Position numbers and translations under genes: made by a program | The notes under the pieces: generated by a model | Databases searched by the model: none | Told to the model about the DNA's origin: nothing | What the model saw: only the letters and a program-made list of their open reading frames with translations | Virus record (IMG/VR): IMGVR_UViG_3300025276_000003 | Span: 1 to 58,993 of that record | DNA length: 58,993 bases | Strand: one strand, 5' to 3' | Origin: a virus | Part shown: piece after piece, positions 48,579 to 58,047 of the stretch | Position numbering within the stretch: position 1 is the first letter of the stretch | How the letters are laid out: the number at the start of each line of letters is the position of its first letter

Positions 48579-50315
48579 ATGACAGATCAAACTAATTTAG
48601 ATTTAATCTGGGCATCATCCGGAGGCGTAACCGATCCGGGAGATACTAAGTATGCAACTGGTTGGGTATCTGAAATACCTTCGTACCAGAACTTTAACTT
48701 TGTATTGCAAGCCATGTCCAGCAACATCCTATCTCTTGCTGAGAAAGGAACTTACAACTGGGAAGCTGGCATAGATTACGAAGTGGGAGCAAGCGTAACT
48801 GAGTCCGGCGAGAAATTTTACTGCATAACAAGCAACCTAGGAAACGCCCCAAGTACTGACACAACTTCGTCGTACTGGATCAAAACCCCATTCTATGGAG
48901 TTCCTTCTGGAGCACCCAAGAAAGAACAGGGACTGGCATTAAGACAAGTAAACTCAAGGACTGGGACTAGTTGGACATCCTCTGACATAACCATAGACAA
49001 CGAGCAAGCTTTGATTCAACTGAACACAGCTAATGCAGGTCAGACTAACTGGCTTCTTGGTAACGTGTCTGGATCACTAGTAGCTGTAGATGCTGGAACT
49101 AGTGTTACTGCTGACGGCAGGTCTCTTGTACCTAGCACAACTTATAGCCACAAAATATTTCATGAAGGTAATTTACCAACAGCAAGTCAGATAAGTGGAG
49201 TTGTGGAAGAGGCTCCAATTGATGGCATGATCTATGGCAGAAATAATGAGCAGTGGATTGCAGTAGTAACAACTTCTGTAAGTAATGAACCACCTCCCGC
49301 TAGCGTTGGTGCTGGTACTGGTTGGTACAACCTAGCTGATGGTCACATGTACATTGACATAAATGATGGTGACAGCTCACAGTGGGTTCCTGCTAATCCT
49401 CCACAAGTTGTTGAGGGTACTGGATCTGGTGGAAGTGTTGGTCCAATACAGACAGAAGAAATTATTCTTACTGCTGGACAGACCAGCGTAGTGTTTTCAG
49501 AGTACTCAACTGAGAATTCATCTTTCTACATTAGTGGTGTGAATGTAGATTCTGGAAGACTTCCAAGCTCAGCCTTTACAGTAGTTGATGCAAGCGAGAT
49601 AACACTTACTGAGTCTTATCCAGCGGGTACTGAATTAAAGCTAGTACGCAATGAAGTGGTAGGTGAGCAGCCCGGTGTTGCATCAGAAGTAGTATCACTT
49701 ACTTCAGGTCAAAGTACTGTAGTGTTTACTAATCAGACTACAAACGGTGCTGGCTTCTACTTAAGCGGCCTAAGCGTAGACTCTGGCAGACTGTCTAGTA
49801 TAGACTACTATGTTATAGATGAAAATTCTATAGAGTTGTACCAGTCATATCCAGCAGGTACTACTGTTACCTTGCTTCGTGATACTGCTGTTGGTTCTCC
49901 CGTTCCTTCTTCAACAATGTATCAAGACAGATACCTGTTTACTGATACAGACGTAACAGTGGGTGGTGGCTCTACAGTAATAACACTTAGGAATCAAAAT
50001 TATCCGGGTACAAACCTACTTAGCTTGTATCTCAATGGTGTTAGGCAGGCAGTCAATTATGACTACACAGAGACAAGCACTCAAGTAACTATACCTGTTG
50101 AGATAGTGTCAGTAGATGTTGTAGATATTAGTACAGGCATACTTGCAGGAACTGGTGAGGTTACTGTATCCCTACTATCTTCGGGAGTTGGTAGTCCAGA
50201 GGGAGTTGTTACTGCCATAGTTGGTAGTATGTACACTGATACAACTGGTGGTGTTGGTACTACTTTGTATATAAAAGAAACAGGTTCAAGCAGTACTGGA
50301 TGGTCTGCCAAATAA
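48579..50315 (+). CDS. Tail fibre/baseplate fibre adaptor with internal repeats
   Basis: A 578-residue protein. The N-terminal part (NLDLIWASSGGVTDPGDTKY, ATGWVSEIPSYQNFNFVLQA) is a known tail-protein start. Residues about 290-440 contain two related repeats of about 75 residues (ILTAGQTSVVFSEYS... and SLTSGQSTVVFTNQT...) each with SGxxVDSGRL and SYPAGT; a weaker third follows (VGGGSTVITLRNQNYPG). The C-terminal module (VGSMYTDTTGGVGTTLYIKE, then STGWSAK) is shared with tailspike 1. It may carry the tailspikes. Confidence 0.75.
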   Translation: MTDQTNLDLIWASSGGVTDPGDTKYATGWVSEIPSYQNFNFVLQAMSSNILSLAEKGTYNWEAGIDYEVGASVTESGEKFYCITSNLGNAPSTDTTSSYWIKTPFYGVPSGAPKKEQGLALRQVNSRTGTSWTSSDITIDNEQALIQLNTANAGQTNWLLGNVSGSLVAVDAGTSVTADGRSLVPSTTYSHKIFHEGNLPTASQISGVVEEAPIDGMIYGRNNEQWIAVVTTSVSNEPPPASVGAGTGWYNLADGHMYIDINDGDSSQWVPANPPQVVEGTGSGGSVGPIQTEEIILTAGQTSVVFSEYSTENSSFYISGVNVDSGRLPSSAFTVVDASEITLTESYPAGTELKLVRNEVVGEQPGVASEVVSLTSGQSTVVFTNQTTNGAGFYLSGLSVDSGRLSSIDYYVIDENSIELYQSYPAGTTVTLLRDTAVGSPVPSSTMYQDRYLFTDTDVTVGGGSTVITLRNQNYPGTNLLSLYLNGVRQAVNYDYTETSTQVTIPVEIVSVDVVDISTGILAGTGEVTVSLLSSGVGSPEGVVTAIVGSMYTDTTGGVGTTLYIKETGSSSTGWSAK

Positions 50316-50330
50316 TTAGGAGTAAGTACA

Positions 50331-53300
50331 ATGGTTACAAAAGTAAGAGGATCAGTGGTACTTCCGGGTTCCGCAGTAACAGAGGTCCAAGAAGAAGTTC
50401 TGTCTCATTGGACGTATGATGACAGCAGTCGTAGGCTAGTGTCTGACAAAGCAATAGAAACAACACTAAACTCCCTGTACTTGGGGGAGCAACATAAGAT
50501 GTCTTCTGGCTCAGAGAACATCTACTTCACTAACTTAACTAGCGACATTAACTTCTTCCCTATGTGGGGCGGGTTAAAAGACCAAAGCATTACAGCTAAC
50601 AGAGACGGTTCAGGATTTATACCTCCCAGCGGGCGTGTGTATTCGGATATGTTTTCACTGCCTCTTGGTGGTTCTCCTGATCCACTTACTTCTGTAGGCT
50701 ATGCAGGTAATAACTACTTCGGTATTAACATCTCTGGTTTAGGTATTACTACAGTTGCGGCTGAAGAAGTTGGCACAGACGTTAGGCTTGAGTACCGCAT
50801 TACTATTTCGGGTCGTCAGGTGTATATGCAAGAGCTACCTCGAAGTGGAAGTCGATCCTCTGCTGGGTCGGTGATTTACCCAAATGACACTATTGAGTGG
50901 TTCTTTGATCATCCTGTAGATGTACACGCAGGTACTACACTGTTTGCTGAAATTCATAAAGTACGTAACTCTGATGATGTTGACTTAGGTGTATTCCAAG
51001 TTCGTCAAGGTGATACTGTTGATCCCAACACGGGTCTGCTACGTTACCAAGCAACAGTCCACAACCGACTGTACGAAGACAAAGACTTGGAGCTTATCTC
51101 TCCTTATGTAAAATACAAAGCTATGGACTTTGGTCTGGACTCTACTGGATCTACAATACTCTTAAGAGATTTATCTTTAGGAGCTGAAAGCCTGTTAGTA
51201 CCTCATGCAGTAAACACACTAGAGGCAATTGCAAACGGCACGGAGATAAAAATTAAAATCAAAGGCGGAGCTAAGATAATAGTTGAGTCTTTGCCAGTAA
51301 ACGCTGTGAGCATAAACGGATCTTTTGTAAACGCAGTGTTGAACCAAGCTGTAACTCAGCTGAATGAAATATTTACAAACACTTCGGGCTTTGCCTCAGA
51401 TGACACTTTTGTAAATTCTTTTACTTTAAGCGGCAATGACTTAACTTTGGGACTGAATGATGGGACATCATACACAACAGATATAACTAGCTTAGGGGTA
51501 GACGAAAACAACTTTGTGGCTTCAGGATCTTTGAATGGTTCTGACTTAACACTCACAATGGCAGATGCTACCACGGTTACTATTGATGCTTCAAGTCTGG
51601 CCTTAGATACAAACGACATAGTAGAGAGCGGAGTAATTAACGGAAGTGACTTAGAGCTTACACTTAGCAATGCCTCTGTAATTACTATAGATGTTTCATC
51701 TTTATCTGTAGACACTACTCTGTATGTTGAGAGTGGTGCCTTAAGCGGCAGTGACTTGATACTTACTATGAGTGATGCTTCAACTGTAACGATAGACGCT
51801 TCAAGTTTATCAGTAGACACAGACACCACAATAACAGGTGGTGAAGTCAGTGGAACTAATATACTACTAGATGTTAGTGATGGGTCAACTCTAACCATAG
51901 ACGCATCTACTTTAGGTGGTTCGGGCAGTTCAGGCAATCCTGTAGTAAGTGGCTCAGTAGTAGGTACTGACTTAGTGCTAGTTTTAGATGATGCTACTCA
52001 GATTACTATAGACGCTTCAAATATGATTAACGGCTCTACAAACTTTTCTAGTCCTGATTGGTACTACAGTTATGGAGATAGAGCTAATGAGAGCGTGAAC
52101 AATACCATTAGTGATTCAAGTTTAGGTATAGCACCAAGAGCTCCCTTTTACTTTGGTACATCTTTAGAAAGAGGTACAGAGTTTAGATGGAACTTCAACA
52201 ATAACAAAGCCTTTGTATTGGGTATATGGGATGGGGCGACACACAATCACTCAGGTACTCACAACTCTAAACAGCAAGTAAACTGGTCTACGGGCTTCTG
52301 GCGTGATACTAGTGGATTTAGAGTGGGTAGCAACACAACACTTACAAACACTACAACTTCTAGTAGATACGTACCTAGCTTTGGTGCTGCTCTAGCGCTT
52401 AGATTCCTAAATAACGGACACCTAGTACTCGTGGACTTAAGCGGAACTGCTGAGGTAGAGATAGCTAAAACAACTAATGCCTTAGTAGCTGATTCTTTTC
52501 AGTTACAATTAGGGTGTGACGCTCAGTTTATATTTCCGCAATTTGTAAGCTCAGAGTCTGAAAACCTTTGGGAGATTGTACACGACTACAACAATGTTGA
52601 AAACGGTATTCTTAACGGTGTGTTAGATCATACAGTTATAAAGAGCGGTATATCTATTGTGAAGGGTGAGAAGATGTTATTTATGTTGGACTACGTAGGT
52701 AACGGAGACAACTTCGGTACAGGGTATACCAACGCAGCTACGGGAGTTGTTACAGCAGAAGACCAACTATTAAATCATTTTAAATATCAAACTAACGAAG
52801 CTATGGTGTTTACTCAAGGTGGTGCAAATGATTGGGTAATGAGCACAGGAGCTGACGGCTATTTCTTTGCAGCTAACTTAGACCAATATCGTAATGGTGG
52901 GGGTTCAGGAACTGTACAAGGTATGTTTTCTTTAAGGTTTAACAATGACGGTAAACTTACTATCTATGACGAAGACGCAGGCCAAAAAGTAGCAACGGCT
53001 AAGTCAGACCCTGCAGAAGGTAGTTCGGTGCATTTGTATATGGGTGTAAGAGGTAATAGAACGTATTCTAAAATTCCTGTCATATCTAAACAATCACTAA
53101 GTCAAAGTAATCAGCCTAACATAAACTACGTTCCTGTGGTGGCAGATCAAACAGCTTCAGTAGAAGAGGCAGGTGTACTGAACTTTCAGGTTATAAGTTC
53201 TGATAACATAGTAAATCAGTTTGTTGAGGTTGATGCTCCTAGTTGGCTAACAATGAATCAAAACAGTGGTGTACTTAGTGGTACTGCTCCTGCATTCTTA

Positions 53301-54155
53301 GGCACAAGTGCTGACACTGTAGTAGTTACTTGTAAGGCAGGTAATGCTATTGGTGGTACTGTAGACTTTACTGTGACTGTATCTATTACTGAAGAGGCTG
53401 GTAGTTATACAAATGCCAAGTCTTTACAGTTTAATGGATCTAGTACCTTTCTGCAAGGCAACGCTACTGTTATGAATGCTATGGATAGGTCTTCAAATGG
53501 AGATGGAAATGCCTGGACTCTTAGTATGTGGTTCAAGCCTTCATCTAGTACGGCCACACAGACCCTGTTTAACTACGGTCAAGGTAGTGGTACGTCTACT
53601 GGTGCAATTACTTTGCATCAAACTGGAGGCAATCACATTACACTTCAATATGGTACGGTACACAATAAGATAGTTATTGCAGCTCTAAGCTGCTTGACTG
53701 TTGGATCTTGGAATCACTTGGTTGTTACTTTTGACGGAGGAACAACTGGGTCATCTCAGTCTGACCTTTCCGACTACTACAGTAGGTTTTCTATTGCGGT
53801 TGATGGTGCTCTTGTATCTCAGGCTGGCTCACATAGCAACTACGGATACGTTGGAGTGTTAAATGGTAATGACACAAGTGACAACATATTCAGAGTAGGT
53901 AAAGATAACAATGTTTATAACAACTATTCTGATAGTGTGATTAACCAAGTAGCTATCTGGAACAGTGATGAGACTTCTAACTTGGCTGCCATATATAATG
54001 GCGGAGCAACTCAAGACTTAAGCTTACTAAGTTCAGCTCCTACTCACTATTACGAAATAGAAAACAGTGTAACAACTATTTCTGATGTGTCAGGTAATGC
54101 TCATCTTACGGGCTACAACTTTACTAGTTCAGACTTAGTTACGGATACACCTTAA
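50331..54155 (+). CDS. Large tail fibre with tandem beta repeats, Ig-like and LamG-like domains
   Basis: A 1274-residue protein. Residues about 366-566 hold six tandem units of 34-38 residues of the form SGx(L/V)xGSDLxLTxxDAxxVTIDASSL. Residues about 600-930 are a lectin-like or fibre region with Trp/Asn-rich strands. About 935-1025 is an Ig-like/cadherin-like domain (VPVVADQTASVEEAGVLNFQ, PSWLTMNQNSGVLSGTAP). About 1030-1245 is a LamG/concanavalin-like domain (AKSLQFNGSSTFLQGNATVM, WTLSMWFKPSSS, GSWNHLVVTFDGG). It is the longest adhesin-like protein here and probably contacts the host first. A strong terminator follows. Confidence 0.78.
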   Translation: MVTKVRGSVVLPGSAVTEVQEEVLSHWTYDDSSRRLVSDKAIETTLNSLYLGEQHKMSSGSENIYFTNLTSDINFFPMWGGLKDQSITANRDGSGFIPPSGRVYSDMFSLPLGGSPDPLTSVGYAGNNYFGINISGLGITTVAAEEVGTDVRLEYRITISGRQVYMQELPRSGSRSSAGSVIYPNDTIEWFFDHPVDVHAGTTLFAEIHKVRNSDDVDLGVFQVRQGDTVDPNTGLLRYQATVHNRLYEDKDLELISPYVKYKAMDFGLDSTGSTILLRDLSLGAESLLVPHAVNTLEAIANGTEIKIKIKGGAKIIVESLPVNAVSINGSFVNAVLNQAVTQLNEIFTNTSGFASDDTFVNSFTLSGNDLTLGLNDGTSYTTDITSLGVDENNFVASGSLNGSDLTLTMADATTVTIDASSLALDTNDIVESGVINGSDLELTLSNASVITIDVSSLSVDTTLYVESGALSGSDLILTMSDASTVTIDASSLSVDTDTTITGGEVSGTNILLDVSDGSTLTIDASTLGGSGSSGNPVVSGSVVGTDLVLVLDDATQITIDASNMINGSTNFSSPDWYYSYGDRANESVNNTISDSSLGIAPRAPFYFGTSLERGTEFRWNFNNNKAFVLGIWDGATHNHSGTHNSKQQVNWSTGFWRDTSGFRVGSNTTLTNTTTSSRYVPSFGAALALRFLNNGHLVLVDLSGTAEVEIAKTTNALVADSFQLQLGCDAQFIFPQFVSSESENLWEIVHDYNNVENGILNGVLDHTVIKSGISIVKGEKMLFMLDYVGNGDNFGTGYTNAATGVVTAEDQLLNHFKYQTNEAMVFTQGGANDWVMSTGADGYFFAANLDQYRNGGGSGTVQGMFSLRFNNDGKLTIYDEDAGQKVATAKSDPAEGSSVHLYMGVRGNRTYSKIPVISKQSLSQSNQPNINYVPVVADQTASVEEAGVLNFQVISSDNIVNQFVEVDAPSWLTMNQNSGVLSGTAPAFLGTSADTVVVTCKAGNAIGGTVDFTVTVSITEEAGSYTNAKSLQFNGSSTFLQGNATVMNAMDRSSNGDGNAWTLSMWFKPSSSTATQTLFNYGQGSGTSTGAITLHQTGGNHITLQYGTVHNKIVIAALSCLTVGSWNHLVVTFDGGTTGSSQSDLSDYYSRFSIAVDGALVSQAGSHSNYGYVGVLNGNDTSDNIFRVGKDNNVYNNYSDSVINQVAIWNSDETSNLAAIYNGGATQDLSLLSSAPTHYYEIENSVTTISDVSGNAHLTGYNFTSSDLVTDTP

Positions 54156-54159
54156 AAAC

Positions 54160-54184
54160 ATCCCCCGCTACGGCGGGGTTTTTA
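54160..54184. terminator. Strong, roughly symmetrical rho-independent terminator
   Basis: CCCCGC (54163-54168) pairs with GCGGGG (54173-54178) around the very stable C(TACG)G loop, followed by TTTTT and preceded by AAAAA, so it may work on both strands. It separates the large fibre gene from the tailspike genes. Confidence 0.92.
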
Positions 54185-54203
54185 AAATATTTGGAGTTAC
54201 TAA

Positions 54204-56051
54204 ATGATATTTGAAACAGTAGCAAAAATGAAACTGGCTAAGCTAACCGCTGGCCAGATCATCAGAACCAAAGGTTACTATGTGACTGGTGATGGTGGTG
54301 GGGCAAGCTACTTAGTGGCGGCTTCACAGGCGGTTGATGGCTACGGAGATCACGTTCTAGCTGGTGGCACAGTTGCCCTATTACAGACTGGAGGTCTCGC
54401 CAACGTTAAACAGTATGGTGCTAAGAGTGATGGTACTACTGACGCTACTACTGCTATACAGGCAGCACTGGACACAACCTCTACGGAAATACACTTACCT
54501 GATGGCACTTACCGCATAGCTAGTGCCACAACATCCCCAGCTCTGACTAGCTCTGTTGCTGATCGTCGTATATACGGGACAGGTGTTATTACCGCTACAG
54601 ACCAAGTCAAGAAAGCCATACAAGTAACTGGTGCAAACACCGTTATAGATGGTCTTCACATTGACGGAAATAACTTTATAGGGTACGCCATCGAGATGGC
54701 TTCCTTAAACCCCACGGTTAGGGACTGCTACATTCACGACCTCAACGGTTTTAATAACTGGGGTGGTATCGCTATTCGACTGGACTTTGACGGCTTAGAT
54801 ACGTCAGCACTTGTCTGCAACAATGTTATCAAGAATCTGCAAGGTGTTGGTGACAGTACTGGTGGTAACGGTGTCGGAATGCAGAGGGCTATTGCCCACG
54901 AAACTGACCAAGATTGTACAAAGCAGATCTTCATCACAGGTAACGTGATTGAAGATGTTATGGGAGAAGAAGGAGATTCAATTGTTATCGCGGGTGGTAC
55001 TGCTGCTGATACAAAGTTTGTCCCCGCTGTTATTTCTAACAACACAATTAACGGCTGGTCACGAAGAGGGATTAAGATTGCGGCTAATGGAGTGACCATT
55101 TCCGGAAACTTTATGACTAACCCACTGTTGGTTACTCTTGCTTCACTGCAACGAGCTATTGACTGTACTTCAGCGTCTAATCTTGTTATTAAAGATAACG
55201 TACTAAAAGAGTGTAGGTTCCAGCTTCAGATCGCTGTCTACTTAAACTCTCCACAAGTTGGTAACGACATTGTTGTCAGCGGCAATGTAATCGAAGGAAC
55301 AGGGGCTACAGGGTCTTCCGGTCTTATTGCCATAAGAACTTACGGAACAGATGTTGTTGTTGAAGGGAATACGATTAGTTGGCCTGACCACGGTACTCGC
55401 GGAATAGAAGTACGAGAAACAGTAGGTGTCAGGGTTGTGTCCAATATTGTAGATGTCGGCGCAACGGCTTGGTCCCTCTTCACTAACTCCACAGACGTAA
55501 AGTTAGGCAACAACTTTAACCAAGACGGTGGTGACTTCCTTTCGTTCTATGATCCAACTGGATCGTTAGTCGTAGATACGACAGAAGGTAATAGAGAGAT
55601 ATTGCTTGACAACACAGACACTGTTCTTTCATCTAATGAAACAATAGCAAAGATATCTTCAAAGCAGAACGACAACAGCACAGGCGCAGTATACAGCTCA
55701 ATTCGTTTTGTGGCTGAAGGATCAAGCGGCAATACAGCCTTAGCATTTCACACGGGCAGTGCAGGCACACCTGATACAGAAAAGGCGAGAATTAGCAACA
55801 GCGGAAGGTTTATACCCGGTGCGGATAACACTTACCCTTTAGGGTGGACAACAAGCCGATGGTCTTCAGCTTTTGTTGAGACACTTAGACCCGGAGTTGG
55901 TACATCTTTGTGGACTTCAGGTGCAGGTACACCGGAGGGTTCAAAGACAGCACCCGTAGGGAGTATGTACACGGACACATCTGGTGGAGCAGGTACTACT
56001 TTATATATTAAAGAATCTGGCACCAGTAATACAGGATGGGTAGCTAAATGA
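54204..56051 (+). CDS. Tailspike 1, right-handed beta-helix (probable depolymerase)
   Basis: A 615-residue protein, complete here. Residues about 1-70 are the adaptor shared with tailspikes 2 and 3 (TKGYYVTGDGGGASYLVAAS, GYGDHVLAGGTVALLQ), then KQYGAKSDGTTDATTAIQAAL of pectate-lyase-3 type. The beta-helix runs to about residue 420 (VISNNTINGWSRRGIKIAAN). After it come ISNSGRFIPGADNTYPLGW and the C-terminal VGSMYTDTSGGAGTTLYIKE module, probably for trimer formation. GGAG before 54204. It overlaps tailspike 2 by ATGA. Confidence 0.85.
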   Translation: MIFETVAKMKLAKLTAGQIIRTKGYYVTGDGGGASYLVAASQAVDGYGDHVLAGGTVALLQTGGLANVKQYGAKSDGTTDATTAIQAALDTTSTEIHLPDGTYRIASATTSPALTSSVADRRIYGTGVITATDQVKKAIQVTGANTVIDGLHIDGNNFIGYAIEMASLNPTVRDCYIHDLNGFNNWGGIAIRLDFDGLDTSALVCNNVIKNLQGVGDSTGGNGVGMQRAIAHETDQDCTKQIFITGNVIEDVMGEEGDSIVIAGGTAADTKFVPAVISNNTINGWSRRGIKIAANGVTISGNFMTNPLLVTLASLQRAIDCTSASNLVIKDNVLKECRFQLQIAVYLNSPQVGNDIVVSGNVIEGTGATGSSGLIAIRTYGTDVVVEGNTISWPDHGTRGIEVRETVGVRVVSNIVDVGATAWSLFTNSTDVKLGNNFNQDGGDFLSFYDPTGSLVVDTTEGNREILLDNTDTVLSSNETIAKISSKQNDNSTGAVYSSIRFVAEGSSGNTALAFHTGSAGTPDTEKARISNSGRFIPGADNTYPLGWTTSRWSSAFVETLRPGVGTSLWTSGAGTPEGSKTAPVGSMYTDTSGGAGTTLYIKESGTSNTGWVAK

Positions 56052-58036
56052 TATTTGAAACAGTAGGACAATTAAAACTTTCTAAACTTAACATTGGTCA
56101 GATCACCAGCACCAAAGGTTACTACGTAGCTGGTGATGGTGGTGGGGCAAACTACCTAGTGGCAGCTACTCAAGCTGTAGACGGATATGGAGATCATGCG
56201 TTAGCTGGCGGGACTGTAGCTTTATTACAGGCTAAAGGTAGCGTAGATATTCGTAAGTACGGGGCTGTCGGGAATGGGTCTACAGATGATTCAGTGGCTG
56301 CACAAGCTGCTCTTGATTCAGGTAATCCTATCTTAGTGGGAGGTGGTCAGACATATAAGATCAACACTACACTCACAATGTCTTCTGACACAACCCTACA
56401 GGATTGTTTATTTGATTACAGTGCTGGGACTACCTCAACACCTTGTATTACTTCGGTAGGGACGTTAGCAAGCTCACTAGCATTGACAGGTTCAGTTGTT
56501 GCAGGAGCAGCTACCTTGACTGTAGCCAACAGCTCCTCATTGGCCGAGAATGATTGGATACTTGTTAGCTCTACAGCAGTCTATGACGCATCCTCTACTA
56601 GCCAAGCTGTTGGGGAGATTATTCAAGTCCAAAGTGCAGTAGCTGGTACGGTCACATTTCGTGGCCCCTTAATGGGATCTTACGCCACAGGGGATACAGC
56701 AATACTTAATAAGGTGTCTTTTGTAGAGAACATAACACTACGTAACGTCACTATTACTGGAAGCCAAGTAGACTCAAACGATCTTGTAGGACTAAAGTCA
56801 TTCTACTCAAACAACGTACTTGTAGATGGATGCAGCTTCTTAGATCTAACAAGAGCAGGTATTCAACTAGTCAGCTGTATTAACAGTAAGTGTACTAGCA
56901 GTTTGTTTGAAAGCTCAGTACAGCCAAACACTACGGGGTATGGGTTCTCTGTTGCAGATGCCACGCAGGACACTCGTTGCGAGAACAGTACGTTTAACTA
57001 TGTACGGCACAGTTGGTCTACTAACAACCTTTCAGGTTATCCGGGTATTCCTCGTCGTTGTATTTTTGATGGCAACACTATTACAAACTCTTCTTACGCT
57101 TTAGGTGGTTCAATGGGAGGGGGAGATGCTATTGACACCCATAGTGCTGCCGAAGATATACATATCCTTAACAACACTTGCTACGGCTCTTCAGGACAAG
57201 GCATTAACTTTGAGTGCCGATCAGGTTCTGTTATCAACAATGCCGTTTACGATTCTCTTGATAATGGTATTGCCTACCATAACGAGTCAGACTATGACGG
57301 ACAGATAATCATTTCCGGTAACACAGTTGAGGGATGCGGCGGTAAGGGAATAGCTGTGTATCAGGGAAGCAGAGGTACTGTAGCTAAAGCGACCGCTGTT
57401 GTAGTAAGTAACAACGTCATCAGGAATAGTGCAGAGGAGGGTATAAGCTTCTTGAAAAATACAGTAAGCGGCCATTGCCGCAATGTTGTAATTACGGGTA
57501 ACACGATAGAAGATTCCCTGCTGCAAGGTATAGAGGTGTCAGACGTTATTGGTGGCACAGTCTCAGATAATAGTATCTCAGGTTGTGTAGGGCAGGGGAC
57601 AGACATTCGGCGCTCAGAATCTATTGTAGTTTCTGGTAATCAGATCACAGCACCATCCGGTAGCTTGGCTGCTATGTACTTTCTCGATTGCACAGGGCTC
57701 TCTGTAACAGGCAATAATCTGTACATTCCTTTAGGTACTCGAAGGGGTGCGGAACTTCGTGGGGATTGCGCTAAGTACTCTTTTACGGGCAACACAATCC
57801 GATCTGACTCTGCGGGCATTATTATGTACATAGATTCAACTACAGTCGGGCTGGATACCGGAGGGGTAGTCAGCGGTAATACGTTTGCTCCTGTAGGCGC
57901 ATCTACCACAGAGAGAGGGCTTCAGATTTCCAACGATGTTCACTACATCCTTGTTACTTCCAACACAGCTAGAGGTACTGGCGGTTTCTCGTTAGGCGCA
58001 GGCACAGGTAACGTAGCCGCAAACAACATGTCATAA
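56048..58036 (+). CDS. Tailspike 2 (second copy in window)
   Basis: Identical in length (662 residues) and sequence to 623-2611; see that entry for domains. It is the same gene seen twice because the window overlaps itself. Confidence 0.85.
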   Translation: MIFETVGQLKLSKLNIGQITSTKGYYVAGDGGGANYLVAATQAVDGYGDHALAGGTVALLQAKGSVDIRKYGAVGNGSTDDSVAAQAALDSGNPILVGGGQTYKINTTLTMSSDTTLQDCLFDYSAGTTSTPCITSVGTLASSLALTGSVVAGAATLTVANSSSLAENDWILVSSTAVYDASSTSQAVGEIIQVQSAVAGTVTFRGPLMGSYATGDTAILNKVSFVENITLRNVTITGSQVDSNDLVGLKSFYSNNVLVDGCSFLDLTRAGIQLVSCINSKCTSSLFESSVQPNTTGYGFSVADATQDTRCENSTFNYVRHSWSTNNLSGYPGIPRRCIFDGNTITNSSYALGGSMGGGDAIDTHSAAEDIHILNNTCYGSSGQGINFECRSGSVINNAVYDSLDNGIAYHNESDYDGQIIISGNTVEGCGGKGIAVYQGSRGTVAKATAVVVSNNVIRNSAEEGISFLKNTVSGHCRNVVITGNTIEDSLLQGIEVSDVIGGTVSDNSISGCVGQGTDIRRSESIVVSGNQITAPSGSLAAMYFLDCTGLSVTGNNLYIPLGTRRGAELRGDCAKYSFTGNTIRSDSAGIIMYIDSTTVGLDTGGVVSGNTFAPVGASTTERGLQISNDVHYILVTSNTARGTGGFSLGAGTGNVAANNMS

Positions 58037-58047
58037 AGGAATCAAAA

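Noticed and set aside
51356-51937. Minus-strand open frame of 193 residues
   Set aside because: It mirrors the tandem repeats of the large fibre gene, is of low complexity and has no ribosome site.
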